Made by a program: the position numbers and the translations under genes. Below are positions 6,430 to 9,982 of a stretch of DNA of 9,982 bases, in pieces. This stretch comes from an uncultured Flavobacteriales bacterium (GTDB lineage Bacteria; Bacteroidota; Bacteroidia; Flavobacteriales_E; Vicingaceae): assembly GCA_913059105.1 (NCBI GenBank), contig CAJXRL010000081.1, positions 1-9,982 of the forward strand. Direction: 5' to 3'. The notes below the pieces were generated by a model. It had not been told where the DNA came from and searched no databases. It saw only the letters and a program-made list of their open reading frames with translations. Position 1 is the stretch's first letter; each line of letters begins with the position of its first letter.

Positions 6430-7617
6430 ATGGAACAAAATACAAAGCGTATTAATTTAATAGTGGCCACTATTGTTGTAGCGCAGTTCTTTTGCATCTC
6501 GGTTTGGTTTGCAAGTAATGCTGTAGTTGAAGATTTGTGCTTCCACTTTAATTTACCAGTATACTACACAGCTCATTTGACTACCTTGGTGCAACTAGGT
6601 TTTATATCTGGGACATTGGTCTTTACATTATTTTCTATTACAGACCGGATGAAGCCAAAATGGTTGTATTTTGGTTCGGCTTTATTAGCCGCATTGTTTA
6701 ATTATTCTATTGTATTTGAGTTTAGTAACACCAATTATATATTATTATTTCGTTTTCTAACAGGATTTTTCCTGGCAGGAATTTACCCGGTCGGAATGAA
6801 AATTGCTGCCGATTACTTTGAAAAAGGATTGGGTAAAACCCTAAGTTTTATTGTTGCTGCGCTGGTGCTAGGAACGGCCTTACCTCATTTGATTAAATAC
6901 ATGGGAATTGGATTAAACTGGAAAGGTGTTTTTACCGCAACCTCAGTTTTAGCAATTACCGGAGGAGTTATGATGTTATTTATTAAAGATGGTCCATTTA
7001 GAAAAAAAGCACAAAGTATTCAATTAAAAGAAACGGCAAAACTATTTAGCAACAAGCAATTTAAACTAGGTAGTTTCGGTTATTTTGGTCACATGTGGGA
7101 GTTGTATGCCCTTTGGGTATTTACTCCTATACTTCTCAATCAATATGTTAAATACCACGTAATTGAAAGCTTCAATGTCTCCCTTTGGTCGTTCTTAATC
7201 ATTGGTTTAGGAGCAATTGGCTGTATTGTCGTTGGGAGAATTGCTCATAACAAAGGAGCTTCAAAACTTGCATATGGCAGTTTGAGTCTTTCATTGATTT
7301 GTTGTCTAATTTTTCCTTTTGTTTTTTACAGTTCTCCGGGTGTATTTTTTCCATTTATGCTGCTTTGGGGAATTGTAGTTATTGCCGATTCAGCTCTTTT
7401 TTCTAGTATAATTGCCAATTCAGTTAGTAGAGAATTAAAAGGAACTGCTTTAACTATTTCTAAATGTATTGGTTTTGGAATAACCATCTGTTCCATTCAG
7501 TTGGTGGGGTACCTACATTCAGTATTTTCCAGTCCATTTATTTATATAATTTTGGCATTAGGGCCCTTGCTGGCCATTATATACTCTAGAATAACAACTT
7601 CATCTAAGCTATTGTAA
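6430..7617 (+). CDS. Major facilitator superfamily (MFS) transporter
   Basis: A 395-residue inner-membrane protein with about twelve hydrophobic helices in two halves, separated by a charged central loop near 190-205 (FRKKAQSIQLKETAKLFSNK). Seen features include LIVATIVVAQFFCISVWFAS as helix 1, RFLTGFFLAGIYPVGMKIAA (about 107-126) as the helix 4-5 segment with its Arg, and GYFGHMWELYALWVFTP (about 217-233), a characteristic turn in one bacterial MFS subfamily. The length is normal. The start ATG lies one base after the amine oxidase stop, so the two are probably translationally coupled. It may export a toxic compound or import the oxidase's substrate; sequence alone cannot decide, and context slightly favours efflux. 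Confidence 0.93.
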   Translation: MEQNTKRINLIVATIVVAQFFCISVWFASNAVVEDLCFHFNLPVYYTAHLTTLVQLGFISGTLVFTLFSITDRMKPKWLYFGSALLAALFNYSIVFEFSNTNYILLFRFLTGFFLAGIYPVGMKIAADYFEKGLGKTLSFIVAALVLGTALPHLIKYMGIGLNWKGVFTATSVLAITGGVMMLFIKDGPFRKKAQSIQLKETAKLFSNKQFKLGSFGYFGHMWELYALWVFTPILLNQYVKYHVIESFNVSLWSFLIIGLGAIGCIVVGRIAHNKGASKLAYGSLSLSLICCLIFPFVFYSSPGVFFPFMLLWGIVVIADSALFSSIIANSVSRELKGTALTISKCIGFGITICSIQLVGYLHSVFSSPFIYIILALGPLLAIIYSRITTSSKLL

Positions 7618-7635
7618 ATCAAATAATTTATATCC

Positions 7636-8421
7636 ATGAATAAAATAATTAATAGTATTCTCTTGGCTTGCTTGCTCTCATTAATGGCCTGTACAAATTC
7701 TACTCCAATGACAGAAACACAAGAGAAAAACGAGGTGGAGCTACTTTCAAAAGCAGATTCTATTGTTCAGGCATCCATTCAAGCTCATGGGGCGCAGTTA
7801 TTTGAAACAGGGCACTTCCAATTTACTTTCCGAGGTAGTTCTTTTCGGTTCAAAAATAGCAGTAATTCTTATGAATATGAATACAGAGGAATCAACAAAA
7901 AGGGCGACTCAATTCATACTTTATTGAAAGAAAACGAAGTACATGTTTGGAAAAACGGAACAACAATAGAGTTGAATGAAAAGCAAAAAGTAAGCTATTC
8001 AGACAATTTGAATTCAGTGATTTACTTTGCAACTTTGCCTTACAAATTGGGAGATAAATCCGTGAACAAAACGTATGCCGGAACAACTGTTATAAAAGGG
8101 ATAGCGTACGAAGTAGTAAAAGTTACGTTCGACCAAGAAGGAGGCGGAACCGATTTCGATGATGAGTATTATTATTGGTTAAATGCAGAATCGAATCTGA
8201 TTGATTATTTGGCATATAATTATCAGGTAAATGAAGGAGGAGTTCGTTTTCGATCGGCATATAACAAACGTAGTGTAGGCGGGGTGATTTTTCAAGACTA
8301 TGTAAATTACAAAGCAGAATTAGGAACGCCCTTATCTCAGTTGCCAAGTCTATTTGAATCGGACTCTTTAGTGGAAATCTCTACAATAGATACAGAAAAG
8401 GTAACTGTTCTAACGCACTAA
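7636..8421 (+). CDS. Secreted lipoprotein, DUF6503-like
   Basis: A 261-residue predicted lipoprotein. The signal peptide MNKIINSILLACLLSLMAC ends in a lipobox with the acylated Cys19; the mature protein begins CTNSTPMTETQ, so it is probably tethered to the outer or inner membrane facing the periplasm. The body has the pattern I remember for the Bacteroidota DUF6503 family: ADSIVQASIQAHGAQ, FTFRGSSFRF, YFATLPYKLGDKSVN, EGGGTDFDDEYYYWLN, LIDYLAYNYQV, GGVRFRSAYNKR and DYVNY. The aromatic, glycine and acidic residues suggest a beta-rich ligand-binding fold, but the family has no established role. It begins 18 bases after the MFS gene and ends the operon. A periplasmic binding partner for the transporter is possible but unproven. 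Confidence 0.85.
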   Translation: MNKIINSILLACLLSLMACTNSTPMTETQEKNEVELLSKADSIVQASIQAHGAQLFETGHFQFTFRGSSFRFKNSSNSYEYEYRGINKKGDSIHTLLKENEVHVWKNGTTIELNEKQKVSYSDNLNSVIYFATLPYKLGDKSVNKTYAGTTVIKGIAYEVVKVTFDQEGGGTDFDDEYYYWLNAESNLIDYLAYNYQVNEGGVRFRSAYNKRSVGGVIFQDYVNYKAELGTPLSQLPSLFESDSLVEISTIDTEKVTVLTH

Positions 8422-8466
8422 TTGCATTGCCAGCTAAACTCTTTAAATTATTCAGTTGTAAAAGGA

Positions 8467-8486
8467 TATTTTTGCAAGGTGCAAAA
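8467..8486 (+). promoter_or_regulatory. Promoter -7 box overlapped by an inverted repeat
   Basis: TATTTTTG (8467-8474) matches TAnnTTTG exactly. It is overlapped by TTTTGCA-AGG-TGCAAAA (8470-8486), a perfect seven-pair inverted repeat with a three-base spacer that could be an operator. No clean TTG appears at -33. Predicted transcription starts near 8480, downstream of TTG 8427 and upstream of ATG 8505, which decides the start of the next gene. Confidence 0.45.
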
Positions 8487-8504
8487 CGCAGAAAAGTAAT
8501 TGAT

Positions 8505-9032
8505 ATGGAAGAGGAACAGGAGAAAAAGAATTTTGAAATAGTTGGAGATGCTAAGAGAAAGATTGTGAGGTTTGGAGCGGCCAAAACAAATCTTCCTAGA
8601 GATGAACAACCAAAGGAGAAAGAAGTAATTGAAGAGCAATCTATTGAGGGGGAATCAATTGAAGAACAACCAAGAAGTGTAGCTTCAAAATCAGAATTAC
8701 CGGTAGAAGAAAAAGTTGAAAAGAAGACTAGAGTGAACGATAGCTTCGCAAAACTTTCAGCAAGAGAGCCATTGAAACCGGGGGAATACCCAAGAGAATT
8801 AAAGCATCAGTTTAGTATCAATAGTGAATTTGAAGCGGCATTTGAAAAGCTAGACCAAGGTGTTAAGGAGGGGTATTTATTCTATTTTTCTGGCCCTAAA
8901 TTAACTGCGTCCATTACCAATCGGATTGTTAAGAAAATCGAAAGAATTAAGAAGGGTCAAGGTCTGAATGATTGCACTTGTGGACTTTCTAAAAATTTAC
9001 CGAATTGCGACGGCTCTCATAAGAATGCTTGA
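8505..9032 (+). CDS. CDGSH iron-sulfur motif protein with YdeI/OmdA-like C-terminal region
   Basis: A 175-residue cytoplasmic protein counted from ATG 8505; the frame is open back to TTG 8427, but the promoter lies between the two. Residues 1-100 are low-complexity and highly charged (for example VIEEQSIEGESIEEQP, 41-56) and probably disordered. Residues 105-155 (FEAAFEKLDQGVKEGYLFYF followed by a basic helix ending in GQGLND) resemble the C-terminal helical part of YdeI/OmdA-like proteins. Residues 157-172 fit the CDGSH motif C-x-C-x2-S-x3-P-x-C-D-G-S-H exactly (Cys157, Cys159, Cys168, His172), which binds a 2Fe-2S cluster with one histidine ligand. It is thus likely a redox or iron-sulfur protein. 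A YdeI protein normally has a DUF1801 domain at the N-terminus; none is visible here. The function is unknown. Confidence 0.8.
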   Translation: MEEEQEKKNFEIVGDAKRKIVRFGAAKTNLPRDEQPKEKEVIEEQSIEGESIEEQPRSVASKSELPVEEKVEKKTRVNDSFAKLSAREPLKPGEYPRELKHQFSINSEFEAAFEKLDQGVKEGYLFYFSGPKLTASITNRIVKKIERIKKGQGLNDCTCGLSKNLPNCDGSHKNA

Positions 9033-9069
9033 ATTAAGTAGGAATTAATCAACAAGGTTATACCCATTA

Positions 9070-9096
9070 AAAAAGGCTCCATTTTGGAGCCTTTTT
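9070..9096 (+). terminator. Strong intrinsic terminator after the CDGSH gene
   Basis: AAAAAGGCTCC (9070-9080) pairs perfectly with GGAGCCTTTTT (9086-9096) around an ATTTT loop. The GC-rich stem with flanking A and T tracts acts in both directions. It lies 37 bases after the stop at 9032. The rest of 9097-9316 shows no gene; only a weak promoter candidate for the next gene is visible. Confidence 0.92.
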
Positions 9097-9264
9097 GATT
9101 ACTACTATTTTGATCTTCCAATCTCGTTTCGCTATTGTATTAGTTTCGTAGCAAAATGCAATAATTTCACTAAAAAACTAGGCTTCAATGATTAAGGCGT
9201 CTTAAAAAATCAAGTGCGTCGCTAGGCCTATATAAAAAAGTCAAAAAACAGGTAGTTATACTCG

Positions 9265-9294
9265 TTGATAAAAGAATCTCATACCCTAATTTTC
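9265..9294 (+). promoter_or_regulatory. Candidate promoter for the 9317 gene
   Basis: TTG (9265-9267) is followed after 19 bases by TAATTTTC (9287-9294), one base from TAnnTTTG. The spacing fits the Bacteroidota consensus. Transcription would start near 9300, leaving a short leader before ATG 9317. Confidence 0.35.
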
Positions 9295-9316
9295 CTTTCA
9301 TATTAACCTGTGTATT

Positions 9317-9727
9317 ATGAAAGTATTAAAATTAGCCAGTATGAGATTAGGGATGAATACCTCCCAAATGGTGATGGAAAGTGATGTTAAATACAATTTT
9401 ATAAATGTTGACTTTGATAAATGTGAAACTCGAATTGCGTTCTTCTCAAAAGGCAACATATTTTTAGAATGTGGTCAAGCAATTTTTGAAATTAAAAATA
9501 GCCAAGGACTTTCTCTCTCTGAAACTGACTGTTTTGGTCAATTAATTTCTAATGATTTTAATCGACTATATAAGACATGTCATTTTTTTCGATACAATGG
9601 CTCTCCGGTGAAGTTCACGGTTAGTTTTTACGACAAAAACGATCAACTCCTAGCACAATTAATTTCCGATTCTATTTTCAAAAACATCGGTTTTGGAAAA
9701 GGAGAGGGAAGATGGAAGATCAATTGA
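9317..9727 (+). CDS. Hypothetical protein, 136 residues
   Basis: I do not recognise this family. The 136-residue product has no signal peptide or membrane segment. Its N-terminal MKVLKLASMRLGMNT is followed by alternating strand-like segments (KYNFINVDF, TRIAFFS, NIFLECGQAIFEI, CHFFRYNG, VKFTVSFYD, LLAQLISD), so a small beta-rich fold is likely. It has four cysteines (Cys42, Cys53, Cys73, Cys89) with no spacing typical of a metal site. The start is ATG 9317, with a plausible promoter ending 22 bases upstream. The gene stands alone between a strong terminator and the DUF2130-type gene. An AT-rich tract follows the stop. A DCFG tetrapeptide (72-75) also occurs in the partial protein at 36-389, but the overall likeness is weak. 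Confidence 0.7.
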   Translation: MKVLKLASMRLGMNTSQMVMESDVKYNFINVDFDKCETRIAFFSKGNIFLECGQAIFEIKNSQGLSLSETDCFGQLISNDFNRLYKTCHFFRYNGSPVKFTVSFYDKNDQLLAQLISDSIFKNIGFGKGEGRWKIN

Positions 9728-9793
9728 GCCGGTCAAAATTATTTTTTTTTGGCCAAGTATCAAACAGTGCTTTATTTGTTGAGTAACTTTCCT

Positions 9794-9805
9794 CTTTGAT
9801 CAAAG
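9794..9805. repeat. Perfect 12-base palindrome upstream of the DUF2130-like gene
   Basis: CTTTGATCAAAG is fully symmetric and is followed by GGTTTTT. It has no loop, so it is unlikely to work as an RNA hairpin; a dimeric DNA-binding protein site is possible. There is no second copy in this window. Confidence 0.4.
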
Positions 9806-9829
9806 GTTTTTAATATAGGACTCAACACT

Positions 9830-9937
9830 ATGCAAAATAACACTCAAATTTCTTGTCCTAATTGTGGAGAATCCGTTGATGTGCAGGACATTCTAGCACA
9901 TCAATTAGAAGATGAAATCAAGAAGAAGTACCAAGAA
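9830..9937 (+). CDS. DUF2130-like protein, N-terminal fragment (cut by adapter)
   Basis: Thirty-six codons are readable from ATG 9830 before base 9938, the last genomic base; adapter starts at 9939. The fragment opens with a CPNCG zinc-ribbon half (residues 9-13, Cys9 and Cys12), followed by ESVDVQDILAHQLEDEIKKK, which matches my memory of the N-terminus of DUF2130-type proteins. The full members are about 400-450 residues with a long coiled-coil and a nuclease-like C-terminal domain, none of which is present here. Upstream is the palindrome CTTTGATCAAAG (9794-9805), 24 bases before the ATG, of unknown role. Identification rests on 36 residues only. Confidence 0.65.
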
Positions 9938-9938
9938 C

Positions 9939-9982
9939 CTGTCTCTTATACACATCTCCGAGCCCACGAGACAGGCAGAAAT
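9939..9982 (+). other. Untrimmed Nextera adapter with i7 index, right end
   Basis: Bases 9939-9957 are the reverse-complement Tn5 mosaic end, and the transposase adapter continues to 9972. Bases 9973-9980 read AGGCAGAA, which is the Nextera N703 i7 index as I remember it, and 9981-9982 (AT) begin the flow-cell tail. None of this belongs to the organism. Confidence 0.97.

Noticed and set aside
8427..8504. TTG start at 8427 for the CDGSH protein, adding 26 residues
   Set aside because: An exact -7 box at 8467-8474 lies downstream of it, and the extra residues fit no family pattern; ATG 8505 is preferred.
9033..9316. Possible small RNA between the CDGSH gene and the 9317 gene
   Set aside because: Apart from the terminator at 9070-9096 there is no second terminator or stable structure to define an RNA.
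9731..9754. Hairpin GGTCAAAA/TTTTGGCC after the 9317 gene as a terminator
   Set aside because: The stem needs a G-U pair, and no T-run follows it; the T-run is in the loop.
1..9973. 35-base perfect terminal inverted repeats suggesting a composite transposon
   Set aside because: Both arms are Nextera adapter sequence with the Tn5 mosaic end, and the right arm continues into an index; no transposase gene is present.

Overview
This window is an assembled contig, not a natural stretch of DNA from end to end. Bases 1-35 and 9939-9982 are untrimmed Illumina Nextera (Tn5) adapter, and the right end also carries an i7 index, so genomic sequence runs from about 36 to 9938. That part is AT-rich. Several features point to Bacteroidota, probably a flavobacterium-like member: -7 boxes of the form TAnnTTTG, few Shine-Dalgarno sites, a DUF6503-type lipoprotein, a DUF2130-type gene, and an anti-sigma protein with a TonB-C-like domain. 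I cannot name a genus.

Layout. 36-389 (minus) is the 5' part of an unknown gene cut by the adapter. 669-3120 (plus) is a two-gene unit: an ECF-type sigma factor and a large membrane-anchored anti-sigma-like protein with a TonB-C-like periplasmic domain and a repeated linker. 3141-4653 (minus) holds an alpha/beta hydrolase downstream of a TetR/AcrR repressor. 4909-8421 (plus) is a tight four-gene run: OsmC-like peroxidase, FAD amine oxidase, MFS transporter and DUF6503-type lipoprotein. 8505-9032 is a separately promoted small protein ending in a CDGSH iron-sulfur motif, followed by a strong intrinsic terminator. 9317-9727 is an unknown small protein. 9830-9937 is the start of a DUF2130-type gene cut by the right adapter.

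How the genes may work together. Two near-identical palindromes (core ATACC[A/G]ATTGGTAT) flank tetR: one lies over its own promoter in the divergent gap, the other between the tetR stop and the hydrolase ATG. The simplest reading is a TetR-controlled stress or detoxification locus (thiol peroxidase, flavin oxidase, efflux pump, hydrolase) that responds to an unknown small molecule. The sigma/anti-sigma pair is a separate envelope-signalling module. No tRNA, rRNA, CRISPR array or true mobile element was seen.
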